A stretch of 64,000 nucleotides of DNA from Salinivibrio costicola subsp. costicola ATCC 33508 = LMG 11651 (GTDB lineage Bacteria > Pseudomonadota > Gammaproteobacteria > Enterobacterales > Vibrionaceae). Position 1 is the stretch's first letter, and the number at the start of each line of letters is the position of its first letter. Positions 19,767 to 30,130 of the stretch are shown one piece after another. The stretch is from the NCBI GenBank assembly GCA_000565345.1, contig AQOF01000006.1, positions 44,963-108,962 of the forward strand. Reading direction: 5' to 3'. A model generated the notes under the pieces. It ran no database searches. It was given only the letters and a program-made list of their open reading frames with translations, and was not told the origin of the DNA. The position numbers were made by a program, and so were the translations under genes.

Positions 19767-22576
19767 ATGCAAAATGGCGTGATGAAGGCTTGGTTAGAGT
19801 CTTCTCATTTGGCTGGCGCCAATGCAACGTACGTAGAAGATCTCTACGAAATGTACCTCAGTGACCCGGAGTTAGTTGATCAAGAATGGAGAGCGGTCTT
19901 TGACCAGCTACCAGTGGTGAGTGATACCGCGGTAGAACAACCCCACTCTCGAGTTCGCGATTACTTTCGACGCTTAGCTACCGATACATCGCGTGCAAGT
20001 GCTTCAGTCAATGATCCAGATGTAGACGCGAAACAAGTCAAAGTTCTTCAACTGATCAATGCGTTCCGTTTCCGTGGCCATCAACAGGCCAGTTTAGACC
20101 CCCTCGGATTATGGAAACGTAAACCTGTCCCCGATTTGTCACCTGACTTCCATTCTCTTAACGAGCAGGATTTTAACGAGACCTTTAATGTCGGCTCATT
20201 TGCAATTGGCAAAGACAATATGCAATTAGGTGAGTTGTATGACGCACTGCAAAAGACCTATTGCGGGTCAATTGGTGCTGAGTACATGCACATTACAGAT
20301 ACCGAAGAAAAGCGTTGGATTCAAAGCCGCCTCGAATCAGTTGTGGGACAGCCACAATTTAGCGAGGAAGAGAAGCTCACCTTTTTGGAAGAGCTAACGG
20401 CAGCAGAAGGCCTTGAACGGTATTTGGGGGCTAAATTCCCTGGGGCAAAACGTTTCTCGCTTGAAGGGGGCGACTCGCTCATTCCTATGCTCAAAGAGCT
20501 TATTCGCCATGCGGGAAGTAACGGTGGGCGTGAAGTGGTTGTTGGGATGGCTCACCGTGGTCGACTCAATGTTTTAGTCAATGTGCTAGGCAAAAAGCCG
20601 TCAGAGTTATTCGATGAGTTCGCAGGGAAACAAGATGAAAGTTGGGGAACCGGCGATGTGAAATATCATCAGGGGTTCTCATCTGACTTTGCGACCCCGG
20701 GTGGTGACGTTCATCTTGCTTTAGCGTTCAACCCGTCACACCTTGAAATTGTTAATCCAGTGGTCATGGGCTCCGTGCGTGCGCGTCAAGACCGACTCGA
20801 AGACAGCACAGGCTCAAGCGTATTGCCGATCACCATTCATGGCGATGCGTCGATTGCGGGACAAGGCGTGGTGCAAGAGACCTTTAATATGTCTCAAGCG
20901 CGGGGCTTCCAAGTGGGCGGCACGGTGCGGATTGTGGTGAACAATCAGATTGGTTTTACAACCTCAAATCCGGCAGATTCTCGCTCAACCCAGTACTGCA
21001 CCGATATCGCGAAAATGGTTCAGGCGCCGATTTTCCACGTCAATGCCGACGATCCCGAAGCGGTAGCATTTGTGTCGCGTTTAGCGCTTGATTTTCGTAA
21101 TGAGTTTCAACGCGATGTGGTCATTGATTTGGTCTGTTATCGCCGTCATGGCCATAACGAAGCGGATGAACCGAATGCCACGCAGCCGATGATGTACCAG
21201 AAGATCAAAAAACATCCGACGCCGCGCAAACTCTATGCGGATGTGCTTGATCAACAAGGCATTGCTAACCTAGAAAGAGCGACCGAATTGATCAACGAAT
21301 ACCGTGATCTGTTGGATAGCGGTGAATGCGTAGTGAAAGAGTGGCGCCCAATGGTGTTGCACTCGGTCGACTGGACCCTTATCTCGGCCACGACTGGACG
21401 GTTGAGTGGGCGAACAAATTCGATGCCAAACGGCTGAGAGAGCTTGGTAACCGTATCTGTCAATTGCCAGATAGCCATACGCTACACAGCCGAGTCGGTA
21501 AGCTTTACAAAGATCGTAAAGCAATGATTGATGGTGAAAAACCTGTTGACTGGGGGATGGCCGAGACATTGGCCTATGCCACGCTGGTGGACGACGGCAA
21601 GCGTGTTCGTATTACGGGCCAAGATACTGGTCGTGGTACTTTCTTCCATCGTCACGCGGTCTTACATAACCAAGGCGATGGCAGTACCTATGTCCCCCTT
21701 GCCAATATCCATAATAAGCAAGGGCCGTTCGAAATTTATGACTCTGTGTTGTCTGAAGCGGCCGTCGTGGCATTTGAGTATGGCTATGCGACCGCAGAGC
21801 CGGGTGGCTTAACGGTATGGGAAGCGCAATTTGGCGATTTTGGTAATGGCGCGCAAGTTGTGATTGACCAGTTCATCAGCTCTGGCGAGCAGAAGTGGCG
21901 CCGGATGTGTGGTTTAACCATGTTGCTCCCTCACGGTTATGAAGGGCAGGGCCCTGAACACTCTTCCGCGCGCTTAGAGCGGTATTTGCAATTATGTGCC
22001 GAGCAAAATATGCAGGTCGTGGTGCCCTCGAGCCCCGCTCAGGTTTATCATATGCTACGCCGTCAAGTTGTTCGCCCGATGCGTCGACCATTGGTGGTTA
22101 TGTCACCTAAATCCTTGCTACGCCATCCGCTTTGTGTATCCAGCCTAGACGATCTGACAGAGGGCGATTTCCAACCCGCTATCGGTGAAATGGATGATCT
22201 GGATCCAAGCAAGGTGAAACGGGTAGTTATGTGTGCCGGTAAGGTCTATTACGATTTGCTGAAAGCACGCCGTGAGCAAGAAATCGATGACGTAGCCATT
22301 GTTCGTATCGAGCAACTTTATCCGTTCCCACTTGAGGCGGTGAAAGAAGTGATTGCGCCTTACGGCAATGCAAAAGACTTTGTATGGTGTCAAGAAGAGC
22401 CACAAAACCAAGGGGCTTGGTACAGCAGCCAGCACAATTTCCGTGCAGCCTTACCGGATGGTGCCACACTCAGCTACGCTGGGCGTGCCGCCTCGGCATC
22501 GCCAGCGGTAGGTTATATGTCTGTACACCAGAAACAACAAAAAGCGTTAGTACAAGACGCTCTGACCCTAAAGTAA
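19767..22576 (+). CDS. sucA: 2-oxoglutarate dehydrogenase E1 component SucA (frameshifted)
   Basis: Thiamine-diphosphate dehydrogenase of the OGDH complex, making succinyl-dihydrolipoyl-E2 from 2-oxoglutarate. About 936 aa if repaired. The N-terminal MQNGVMKAWLESSHLAGANATYVEDLYE is the family start. Active-site regions include GMAHRGRLNVLVNVLGK, HGDASIAGQGVVQE and VVNNQIGFTTSNP; the C-terminal half has TGQDTGRGTFFHRHAVLHNQ and LPHGYEGQGPEHSSARLER. The break follows HSVDWT near 21376: adding one C to ACCCTTATC restores P-Y-L-G-H-D-W-T. I infer a base-call error. Followed 28 bp later by sucB. Confidence 0.93.
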
Positions 22577-22604
22577 GAACTAGAACATTAAGGATAAATA
22601 CGAT

Positions 22605-23815
22605 ATGACAATCGAAATTCTGGTTCCCGATTTACCCGAATCTGTGGCTGACGCAACGATTGCCACATGGCATAAACAGCCAGGTGACTCGGTAACCCGT
22701 GACGAAGTACTGGTTGATATTGAAACAGATAAGGTCGTGCTAGAAGTTCCCGCTCCTGCAGATGGGGTACTGGAATCTATCATTGAAGATGAAGGGTCAA
22801 CCGTGCTGGGCAAACAAGCGATCGCCAAGCTGAAAGAAGGGGCAGTCGCGGGTGAACCAACCAAAGATGTGCCCGCTGAATCAGAGGCATCACCGGATAA
22901 GCGCCACACTGCGTCACTAGAAGAAGAGAGCAATGACTCACTGAGCCTGCCGTCCGTCGCTTATTGGCCGAACATGATCTTTCTTCGGATGCGGTGAAAG
23001 GCACGGGTGTAGGCGGACGCATTACCCGAGAAGATGTGGAAGCGCACCTGAAGAAGCAGCCCGCGCAAAGTAGTGAGCAGAAAGCGGCGACCCAAGATGT
23101 GCCGCCAGTGGCAGAGCGAGGCGAGAAGCGTGTGCCGATGACGCGTTTGCGTAAGCGCGTGGCAGAACGTCTGCTCGAAGCAAAAAACAGCACCGCGATG
23201 CTAACCACATTTAACGAAGTGAACATGAAGCCAATTATGGAACTGCGTAAGCAGTACCGTGATTCGTTTGAAAAGCGTCATGATATTCGCCTTGGTTTCA
23301 TGTCTTTTTACGTCAAAGCGGTTGTTGAAGCCCTTAAACGTTACCCAGAAGTGAATGCGTCAATAGATGGTGATGAGATTGTGTATCACAACTATTTTGA
23401 CGTCAGCATGGCGGTTTCTACTCCGCGTGGCTTGGTAACACCTGTACTGCGCGACTGCGACAAACTAGGTTTTGCCGATATCGAAAAAGGTATTCGTGAC
23501 TTAGCCATAAAGGGGCGTGACGGCAAGTTGACCGTTGATGAACTCACCGGAGGTAACTTTACCCTGACCAATGGCGGTGTGTTCGGCTCATTAATGTCAA
23601 CGCCGATCATTAACCCACCTCAAGCTGCCATTCTTGGCATGCATAAAATTCAAGATCGCCCAATGGCGGTAGATGGCAAGGTTGAAATCTTGCCGATGAT
23701 GTACCTTGCGCTTTCCTATGATCACCGTCTTATTGACGGTCGTGAGTCGGTTGGTTTCTTGGTCACCATCAAAGAGCTCCTTGAAGACCCAACACGTCTG
23801 CTCCTAGACGTTTAA
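22605..23815 (+). CDS. sucB: 2-oxoglutarate dehydrogenase E2, dihydrolipoyl succinyltransferase SucB (frameshifted)
   Basis: Core of the OGDH complex, transferring succinyl to CoA. Domain order: lipoyl domain with the lipoylated Lys in [17 protein letters not shown] (about residue 43); peripheral subunit-binding domain ([29 protein letters not shown]); catalytic domain ending [15 protein letters not shown] with the active-site His. The frame breaks near 22946, where AGCCTGCC should read AGCCCTGCC, giving [12 protein letters not shown]. About 403 aa full length. Only one lipoyl domain is seen, as usual for SucB. Confidence 0.93.
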
Positions 23816-23927
23816 TGGTGTTATCGACCTCTTTTTGAGGGAAATAAACCGTTTTGAAGGGGACGGAGGTCCCCTTCTTTGGAAAGCATAAAGATACAAT
23901 AATGGACACTAACACGGATAGAACATC

Positions 23928-25094
23928 ATGAATCTGCACGAATATCAGTCAAAGCAGCTGTTCGCTGAATATGGTCTACCAGTTTCAGAGGGCTATGCCT
24001 GCGATACACCACAAGAAGCTGCTGAAGCAGCCGATAAAATTGGCGGCAACAAATGGGTTGTGAAATGTCAAGTTCACGCCGGTGGCCGCGGAAAAGCGGG
24101 CGGGGTGAAACTCGCGAACTCAAAAGAAGAAATCCGCGAATTTGCACAGAAATGGCTGGGTAAAAACCTAGTGACATTTCAAACGGACGAGAATGGCCAA
24201 CCAGTCAGCAAAATTTTGGTTGAGTCTTGCACCGATATCGCTAAAGAGCTTTACCTGGGCGCCGTGGTCGACCGTGGCTCGCGTCGCGTTGTTTTCATGG
24301 CATCCACCGAAGGCGGTGTTGAAATAGAAAAAGTCGCCGAAGAAACGCCAGAGCTGATTCACAAAGCATCGATTGATCCTTTGGTTGGCCCACAACCTTA
24401 CCAGGGTCGCCAACTGGCATTTAAACTTGGCTTAAAAGGTGAGCAAATCAAGCAGTTCACTAAGATCTTTGTCGGGATTGGTCAACTGTTCTTGGATAAA
24501 GATGTTGCCTTGGTTGAGGTAAACCCGCTGGTGATTACTGAACAAGGCGATTTGCATTGCTTGGATGCAAAGCTAGCGATTGACAGTAATGCGGTATATC
24601 GTCAGCCGAAGGTGCGTGCGATGCACGACCCGAGTCAAGACGATGAGCGCGAAGCGCATGCGGCACAGTGGGAGCTGAACTATGTTGCGCTAGACGGCAA
24701 CATTGGTTGTATGGTGAATGGTGCTGGCTTGGCAATGGGGACCATGGACATTGTTAACTTGCACGGTGGCAGCCCTGCCAACTTCCTCGATGTGGGAGGC
24801 GGTGCGACAAAAGAGCGTGTGACAGAAGCCTTTAAAATCATTCTGTCTGATAGCAACGTAAAGGCGGTATTGGTGAACATCTTTGGCGGCATTGTGCGCT
24901 GTGATCTGATTGCAGATGGCATTATTGGTGCGGTTGAAGAAGTCGGCGTTAAAGTGCCTGTTGTGGTTCGCCTTGAGGGGAATAACGCAGACTTAGGCGC
25001 CAAAAAACTGGCCGATAGTGGTTTGAACATCATTGCGGCAACATCGCTAACCGAAGCCGCACAGAAAGTCGTTGCTGCCGCGGAGGGTAAATAA
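23928..25094 (+). CDS. sucC: succinyl-CoA synthetase beta subunit SucC
   Basis: 388 aa, exactly the usual length. The N-terminal [22 protein letters not shown] begins an ATP-grasp domain ([17 protein letters not shown] is the nucleotide loop). The C-terminal ligase domain contains [13 protein letters not shown] and [18 protein letters not shown]. Together with SucD it converts succinyl-CoA to succinate with formation of ATP or GTP. It follows sucB by about 110 bp and precedes sucD by 2 bp, so the two are coupled. Confidence 0.97.
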   Translation: MNLHEYQSKQLFAEYGLPVSEGYACDTPQEAAEAADKIGGNKWVVKCQVHAGGRGKAGGVKLANSKEEIREFAQKWLGKNLVTFQTDENGQPVSKILVESCTDIAKELYLGAVVDRGSRRVVFMASTEGGVEIEKVAEETPELIHKASIDPLVGPQPYQGRQLAFKLGLKGEQIKQFTKIFVGIGQLFLDKDVALVEVNPLVITEQGDLHCLDAKLAIDSNAVYRQPKVRAMHDPSQDDEREAHAAQWELNYVALDGNIGCMVNGAGLAMGTMDIVNLHGGSPANFLDVGGGATKERVTEAFKIILSDSNVKAVLVNIFGGIVRCDLIADGIIGAVEEVGVKVPVVVRLEGNNADLGAKKLADSGLNIIAATSLTEAAQKVVAAAEGK

Positions 25095-25096
25095 CA

Positions 25097-25975
25097 ATGT
25101 CAGTGCTGATCAATAAAGAAACCAAAGTTATCTGCCAAGGATTTACGGGCGGTCAAGGAACCTTCCATTCCGAGCAGGCGATTGAATATGGAACCCAAAT
25201 GGTCGGTGGCGTATCACCGGGCAAAGGCGGCACGACTCACCTCGGCCTTCCGGTCTTTAATACCGTGGCAGACGCGGTTGAAGCGACCGGCGCCACTGCC
25301 TCGGTCATTTATGTGCCAGCGCCTTTTTGTAAAGATGCCATTTTAGAAGCGATTGACGCCGGGATTGAGCTGATCGTCTGTATTACCGAAGGTATTCCAA
25401 CGCTGGATATGCTGGAAGTGAAAGTGAAACTGGATCAAGCAGGGGTGCGAATGATCGGCCCTAACTGCCCCGGTGTGATTACCCCCGATGAGTCTAAGAT
25501 TGGCATTATGCCAGGACATATCCATCAGTCGGGTAAGGTAGGCATTGTTTCACGCTCAGGCACCTTGACTTATGAAGCGGTAAAACAAACAACCGATGAA
25601 GGCTTTGGCCAATCAACGTGCGTTGGAATTGGTGGTGATCCGATTCCAGGCTCAAACTTTATCGACATCCTTGCGATGTTCGAAAAGGATCCTGCCACCG
25701 AAGCAATTGTAATGATTGGTGAAATCGGTGGTACCGCCGAAGAAGAAGCCGCCGCGTACATTAAAGCGAATGTTACCAAGCCGGTTGTGGCTTATATTGC
25801 TGGTGTGACTGCGCCTCCAGGCAAACGTATGGGCCATGCGGGTGCAATCATTTCTGGTGGTAAAGGTACCGCAGACGATAAATTTGCGGCCTTGGAAGCG
25901 GCAGGCGTGACAACAGTGAAAAGCTTGGCCGATATTGGCAAAGCACTACGTGAAAAAACCAAACTGGTAATGTAA
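25097..25975 (+). CDS. sucD: succinyl-CoA synthetase alpha subunit SucD
   Basis: 292 aa. CoA-binding N-terminal domain with [17 protein letters not shown] and [18 protein letters not shown]. The phosphorylated histidine is in [21 protein letters not shown] (about residue 249). [13 protein letters not shown] is the family signature. Last gene of the sdhCDAB-sucABCD operon, followed directly by a terminator. The operon as a whole encodes the TCA steps from 2-oxoglutarate to fumarate. Confidence 0.97.
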   Translation: MSVLINKETKVICQGFTGGQGTFHSEQAIEYGTQMVGGVSPGKGGTTHLGLPVFNTVADAVEATGATASVIYVPAPFCKDAILEAIDAGIELIVCITEGIPTLDMLEVKVKLDQAGVRMIGPNCPGVITPDESKIGIMPGHIHQSGKVGIVSRSGTLTYEAVKQTTDEGFGQSTCVGIGGDPIPGSNFIDILAMFEKDPATEAIVMIGEIGGTAEEEAAAYIKANVTKPVVAYIAGVTAPPGKRMGHAGAIISGGKGTADDKFAALEAAGVTTVKSLADIGKALREKTKLVM

Positions 25976-25995
25976 TTTTCCAGTCACGCAAAGCC

Positions 25996-26021
25996 AAAAG
26001 CCGCTCATGTGAGCGGCTTTT
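25996..26021 (+). terminator. terminator of the sdh-suc operon
   Basis: AAAAGCCGCTCA / TGAGCGGCTTTT with a very short TG centre and a short T run, 20 bp after sucD. Confidence 0.85.
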
Positions 26022-26100
26022 GTCGTTACAGGGAAGACGTTAAGGCGTTAGCAAAGGCCTGCGCGTTTTCACAGCATAAACGTGTTTAACGTTTAGACTC

Positions 26101-26168
26101 GTTCAGGCTATGATCGTATTCAGGCTATGATCGTATTCAGAGTATGATCGCATTCAGGCCATGGTCGC
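26101..26168. repeat. 17-bp tandem repeat, four copies
   Basis: Four head-to-tail units: GTTCAGGCTATGATCGT, ATTCAGGCTATGATCGT, ATTCAGAGTATGATCGC, ATTCAGGCCATGGTCGC. The core TTCAG..(T/C)ATG(A/G)TCG is kept in all four. It lies between the sucD terminator and the znuB stop. The period of 17 is not a multiple of three, so it is not a protein repeat. Three of the four units contain a GATC Dam site. Confidence 0.9.
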
Positions 26169-26174
26169 AGATAC

Positions 26175-26966
26175 TCAGGTAACGGCGCGAGAGGGGACCA
26201 GCTGCGTGAGCATAAATACACTGGCTGCAGCAACCACTACTGACGGCCCTGCGGGCGTATCATAAAACCAGGATCCAGCCATACCCAGCATCACGGCGAA
26301 CATACCAATCAGGCTAGCAAAAGCAGCCATTTGTTCTGGCGTAGACGCCAGTCGGCGGGCTGTTGCAGCGGGAATGATCAGCATGGATGTAATAATCAGC
26401 GCGCCAACAAACTTCATCGCCAATGCGATCACTAAACCAATCAATAGCATCAATAAAAGCCGCAGTTTTTCGACCGCTATCCCTTCGACTTTAGCCAGCT
26501 CTTCACTGACGGTCATCGATAGAAGTTGTTCCCAATAATATCCCAGTACAGCAAGCGTAAAGCAGGCGCCGACCGCGAGCCAGGTAAGGTCAGAAAACGA
26601 AACCGCCAGCAGATCGCCAAACAAATAGGCCATCAAATCAACCCGCATGTTGTCTAAAAAGCTGACCGCCACTAAGCCCAAAGACAGAGCGCTGTGTGCC
26701 AATATCCCGAGTAATGTATCGGTAGAAACCAGATGTTGGCGTTGCAGACCAACCAACAAGATCGCGAGAAGCAAACACGTCACCACCAGCGCGAGATTTA
26801 AGTCAATTTGGAGCAAAAACCCAAGCGCGAGTCCAAGTAATGAAGCGTGTGCTAAGGTATCGCCGAAATAGGCCATCCGACGCCAGACCACAAAAGAGCC
26901 TAATGGCCCAGCAATGGCAGCGATAAGTAGGCCACCCATAATAGGGGCAAGAAGGAACTCAATCAT
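26175..26966 (-). CDS. znuB: zinc ABC transporter permease ZnuB
   Basis: About 263 aa from ATG 26966, which overlaps the znuC stop (ATGATTGA); the frame reaches back to 26987 but inside znuC. Multiple hydrophobic helices. The ABC-3 permease pattern is visible in GSFVVWRRMAYFGDTLAHASLLG near the N-terminus and KFVGALIITSMLIIPAATAR near the C-terminus. It forms the inner membrane channel for Zn2+ delivered by ZnuA, powered by ZnuC. Cotranscribed with znuC from the Zur-controlled promoter. A tandem repeat lies just after the stop. Confidence 0.94.
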   Translation of the reverse strand: MIEFLLAPIMGGLLIAAIAGPLGSFVVWRRMAYFGDTLAHASLLGLALGFLLQIDLNLALVVTCLLLAILLVGLQRQHLVSTDTLLGILAHSALSLGLVAVSFLDNMRVDLMAYLFGDLLAVSFSDLTWLAVGACFTLAVLGYYWEQLLSMTVSEELAKVEGIAVEKLRLLLMLLIGLVIALAMKFVGALIITSMLIIPAATARRLASTPEQMAAFASLIGMFAVMLGMAGSWFYDTPAGPSVVVAAASVFMLTQLVPSRAVT

Positions 26967-27723
26967 GGTGGTGCTCTTGGTGATCACAGCTTACAGGCTG
27001 GCCTGCAAGATCATGTTGGTGATGATGGTGATGATGATATAACGCCAGTTGTTCACTGGTTTGACGACCAAACATCGCGACATAGGATGGATGCTGAGAT
27101 ATGGCGTCGGGTGCGCCAGAGCAGCACACATGGTGTTGAAGGCAAATGACGTCATCGGTCTTGGCCATGACTAAATGCAAATCGTGTGACACCATTAATA
27201 CCGCGCATTTTAGTGTATCGCGCAGGTGCGCGATGAGGCTATACATTTCTAATTGGCCGCTGACATCGACCCCTTGCACCGGTTCATCTAACACCAGCAC
27301 ATCCGGCTGTTTTAAGATCGCACGCGCCAAAAGAACACGTTGTGTTTCACCGCCCGAAAGCGTGTGCATATTGGCGTATTGCAATGATTCTGCGTTGACG
27401 GTTTGCAACGCGTGATCAATTTGAGAATTGGTATAGCGTGTTCCTAGGCGAATAAATCGGTCAACCGTCAAAGGCAGTGTCTGGTTAAGCTGAAGTTTTT
27501 GTGGCACATAGCCTATCTTCACCCCTTTAGCGACGTGAACCATACCCGCTGCGGGCTTCACTAAACCAATTAATGCTTTGACTAAGGTTGATTTCCCCGC
27601 GCCATTTGGACCAATGAGCGTGGTAATCTGTCCTCGTTTTAATTGCATAGAGACCTTGTCCAGCACATTTCGGCCGTTATAGGTCACCGTCACCGCGTCA
27701 AGCGAGACTAGCGAATTTGCCAT
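26959..27723 (-). CDS. znuC: zinc ABC transporter ATP-binding protein ZnuC
   Basis: About 254 aa from ATG 27723 (MANSLVSLDAVTVTYNGRNVL); an upstream in-frame start at 27738 is possible. Walker A GPNGAGKST, the ABC signature LSGGETQRVLLARA and Walker B VLVLDEPVQGVDVSGQ are present. The C-terminal tail is very rich in histidine (YHHHHHHQHD and HQEHHHD), a common trait of ZnuC that may bind or sense zinc. First gene of znuCB, divergent from znuA, with a Zur box between them. Confidence 0.95.
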   Translation of the reverse strand: MANSLVSLDAVTVTYNGRNVLDKVSMQLKRGQITTLIGPNGAGKSTLVKALIGLVKPAAGMVHVAKGVKIGYVPQKLQLNQTLPLTVDRFIRLGTRYTNSQIDHALQTVNAESLQYANMHTLSGGETQRVLLARAILKQPDVLVLDEPVQGVDVSGQLEMYSLIAHLRDTLKCAVLMVSHDLHLVMAKTDDVICLQHHVCCSGAPDAISQHPSYVAMFGRQTSEQLALYHHHHHHQHDLAGQPVSCDHQEHHHD

Positions 27724-27747
27724 AGTGAAAAAAAGCATTGTGAATTG

Positions 27748-27770
27748 GAATTGTTATAATATAACATTTC
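27748..27770. promoter_or_regulatory. Zur box controlling znuCB and znuA
   Basis: The centre TTGTTATAATATAACA is flanked by GAA on the left and TTTC on the right. It matches the gammaproteobacterial Zur consensus GAAATGTTATANTATAAC... at all but one defined position (T for A in the left arm). It sits midway between the znuC and znuA starts, so zinc-loaded Zur would repress both transcripts. Confidence 0.88.
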
Positions 27771-27792
27771 TGCCCGTCGAGAAAACAAAAGA

Positions 27793-28695
27793 ATGAGAGG
27801 AATGATGACAGCTCGTATTATTGGTGGACTTTTTGCGCTATTGCTGGTGATGCCGGCTCACGCGATCACGGTGATGACAACCATTAAACCGCTTCAGCTT
27901 ATTGCGGCAGGACTCATTGCCGATGATGATCGTTTAGACGTGCTGCTACCTCCTGGCGCATCACCGCATGGCTACGCCCTGAAACCTTCGGATATTCGCG
28001 CGTTGAATCAAGCCGATATTACCCTATGGGTCGGCCCGAACTCGAACTGTTTCTCGATAAGTTATTAGCCGATAAGCCTCGGTGCTGACGCTATCTCAGA
28101 TCGAGGGGATGCCACTGCGTGATTTTGACGGCGCCCATGATCATCATGGCCATGATCACGGTGATCATAACATCGACCCTCATCTGTGGCTGGTCCAGAC
28201 ACCACACGGGTAGCCGCGCAAGCGATTACCGCGGCTTTAATTGAGGCGGCGCCGGATAAAGCGGCGATCTATCGGGCTAACCTTAACCGTTTTAATACCC
28301 AGCTAACCCAAACCGTCGCGGATATTGAAGATGAGTTATCCACGCATATGCAGTCAGGCTACTTTGTCTTTCATGATGCCTATGGCTACTTTGAAACAGC
28401 CTTTGGCCTCGAGAAAACCGGCCATTTTACCGTGGATCCAAGCCAAAAACCGGGCGCTAAGACGTTAGTAACCATTCGCCGAGGATTGCTTAATCATGAT
28501 GCGACCTGTATCTTCACTGAGCCGCAGTTTAATCCTGCACTGATTGATGCTGTGACCCGACATAATGACGTCAATGTACTCGAACTCGATCCATTGGCGA
28601 CATCAATTCAGGTAACGCCTGATGCTTATCAGGTGTTTTTAAAAGATATGGGAAATCGTTTCGCACGTTGTTTAAAGCATGAAACTACTCACTAA
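27793..28695 (+). CDS. znuA: zinc ABC transporter substrate-binding protein ZnuA (three frameshifts)
   Basis: Periplasmic Zn2+-binding protein that feeds ZnuB. Signal peptide IIGGLFALLLVMPAHA at the start. The first metal histidine is in LPPGASPHGYALKPSDI. A His/Asp-rich loop (HDHHGHDHGDH) follows, then DPHLWL, FHDAYGYFE and FTEPQFNP. Three single-base losses split it: near 28037 (CCCGAACTC for P-E-L), near 28081 (CTCGGTGCTG for R-V-L) and near 28191 (CTGGTCCAG for L-S-P). The losses sum to three, so both ends share one frame. About 300 aa. ATG 27793, 27802 or 27805 may be the start; 27805 is best spaced from GAGAGG. The 3' end overlaps mepM. Confidence 0.9.
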
Positions 28696-30016
28696 CTGGT
28701 TAGCTGCTACGGCTCGGCTACCACGCCAGCACAAGCTAGCACTCGCATCATTATCTCTTTTAGTTGGCGCTGCCTTGATGTGGCAGCCCCATCCTTTTTC
28801 CTCTTCACGTGATCGCCAACCGATACCTATCCCGAACGATACGCAAAATATCACCTCCGTCGAGCACAGTGAGCCTATCGAACAGGGTCTGGATGCCGAT
28901 GATCCTGCACTTCGCGTACCGGAAGATGCATTAGAAAAAGACATCACCTCGGAAGCACCGCGCACCCACCAACACACGGTGGCTGCCGGCGATACGTTGG
29001 GAGGTATTTTTTCCCAATACGGACTTCCGATCAGCCAGCTTTATCAAATGCTTGATGAAAATGATCGCGTGGGTGACATCCGTCGTGGTCAAAACATGGA
29101 GTGGCAGGTCGATGAACAAGGACGGTTATTAACGTTCACCCTGTACCAATCGCTCAAATACCGGGATCAGTATCGTTTTGAGCAGGGGAAGGTAGCGTAT
29201 GCGCGTTTAGAAACCAAAGGGGATCGTGAAAAAGTCACCGTGATTGGTCGTGTCAACAGCAGTTTCTACCAACAAGCTCGCCAAGCGGGGCTAACCCCTA
29301 ATCAAATTCAAAACCTGGTTTCGGCATTACAATGGCGGTTTGACTTTGGACGCCAATCGCGTCAAGGCGATCAGTTTGCGATTCAGGTGGATAAAGAGTT
29401 TATTGACAATAAACCGGTCTCATCTGGAGATATATCCGCCATGCTCTATCGAGCGGGAGATCGTGATATCTTCATTTATCGACATACAGATGGCCGTTTT
29501 TATGATGAGCAAGGGCAAAGCTTAGATCGTGCCCTGCGCCGCATCCCTACGGCGAAACGCTACCGGATTAGCTCATCGTTTGATCCTCACCGCAAGCATC
29601 CCATTACGGGGCGTATTTCTCCGCATAACGGGACCGACTTTGCTACCCCCGTTGGGACGTCGGTGCTAGCGGCAGGTGATGGCGTGGTGGTGAAAGCGCG
29701 CAAACACCCGTTAGCAGGAAACTATGTTGTCATCAAACATGGTCGTGAATACTCAACCCGTTATCTCCATTTACACCGGATTTTGGTGAAACCTGGCGAC
29801 CACGTATCAATGGGACAACGGATTGCGCTCAGTGGCAACACGGGACGCTCGACCGGCCCACACCTGCATTTTGAGTTATTAAAGTACGGCCACCCTGTGA
29901 ATGCCATGAAAGTGCCGTTGCCCGAAGCTCATCCCGTGCCGAGTCAGGAGAGAGGTGAGTTTCAGCGTCAAGCAAAACATGCGCAGCAAGCATTGGAGCA
30001 GCGTCTTAATGGGTAA
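28679..30016 (+). CDS. mepM: murein DD-endopeptidase MepM (M23 family)
   Basis: 445 aa. Cleaves D-Ala-mDAP crosslinks so that new peptidoglycan can be inserted. A membrane segment near residues 20-37 anchors it. An OapA/LysM-like domain follows (THQHTVAAGDTLGGIFSQYGL, about 98-118). The C-terminal M23 domain has HNGTDFATPVGT (H-x3-D zinc site) and the HLHFELL zinc site, with YSTRYLHLHRI between. The start overlaps the last 17 bp of znuA. znuA-mepM adjacency is also found in E. coli, and since MepM needs Zn2+ it makes functional sense. Confidence 0.93.
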   Translation: MKLLTNWLAATARLPRQHKLALASLSLLVGAALMWQPHPFSSSRDRQPIPIPNDTQNITSVEHSEPIEQGLDADDPALRVPEDALEKDITSEAPRTHQHTVAAGDTLGGIFSQYGLPISQLYQMLDENDRVGDIRRGQNMEWQVDEQGRLLTFTLYQSLKYRDQYRFEQGKVAYARLETKGDREKVTVIGRVNSSFYQQARQAGLTPNQIQNLVSALQWRFDFGRQSRQGDQFAIQVDKEFIDNKPVSSGDISAMLYRAGDRDIFIYRHTDGRFYDEQGQSLDRALRRIPTAKRYRISSSFDPHRKHPITGRISPHNGTDFATPVGTSVLAAGDGVVVKARKHPLAGNYVVIKHGREYSTRYLHLHRILVKPGDHVSMGQRIALSGNTGRSTGPHLHFELLKYGHPVNAMKVPLPEAHPVPSQERGEFQRQAKHAQQALEQRLNG

Positions 30017-30025
30017 TAAATATTA

Positions 30026-30051
30026 AAAATGTGAGGACTCGCTCACATTTG
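30026..30051 (+). other. hairpin after mepM, possible weak terminator
   Basis: AAATGTGAG, loop GACTCG, CTCACATTT: a perfect 9-bp stem 10 bp after mepM. GGGGAGG follows instead of a T run, so termination is uncertain. Confidence 0.6.
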
Positions 30052-30056
30052 GGGAG

Positions 30057-30108
30057 GCAGGGTTTTATTTCGTAGTGACTAGCAGGACACTACAAGGCTT
30101 AACCCTGC
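30057..30108 (+). other. structured leader upstream of the propeller gene (possible RNA element)
   Basis: Nested inverted repeats: outer arms GCAGGGTT (30057-30064) and AACCCTGC (30101-30108), inner arms GTAGTG (30072-30077) and CACTAC (30088-30093). The internal loops are symmetric (7 nt each) and the apical loop is ACTAGCAGGA. It ends 22 bp before the ATG at 30131. The transcript would fold into a long two-step stem close to the ribosome site. I do not recognise it as a known riboswitch or leader. Confidence 0.5.
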
Positions 30109-30130
30109 AGCCCTGTCTCGCATTTTATAC

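Noticed and set aside
26101..26168. CRISPR-like repeat array
   Set aside because: Units are directly adjacent with no spacers, only 17 bp long, and no cas genes are near.
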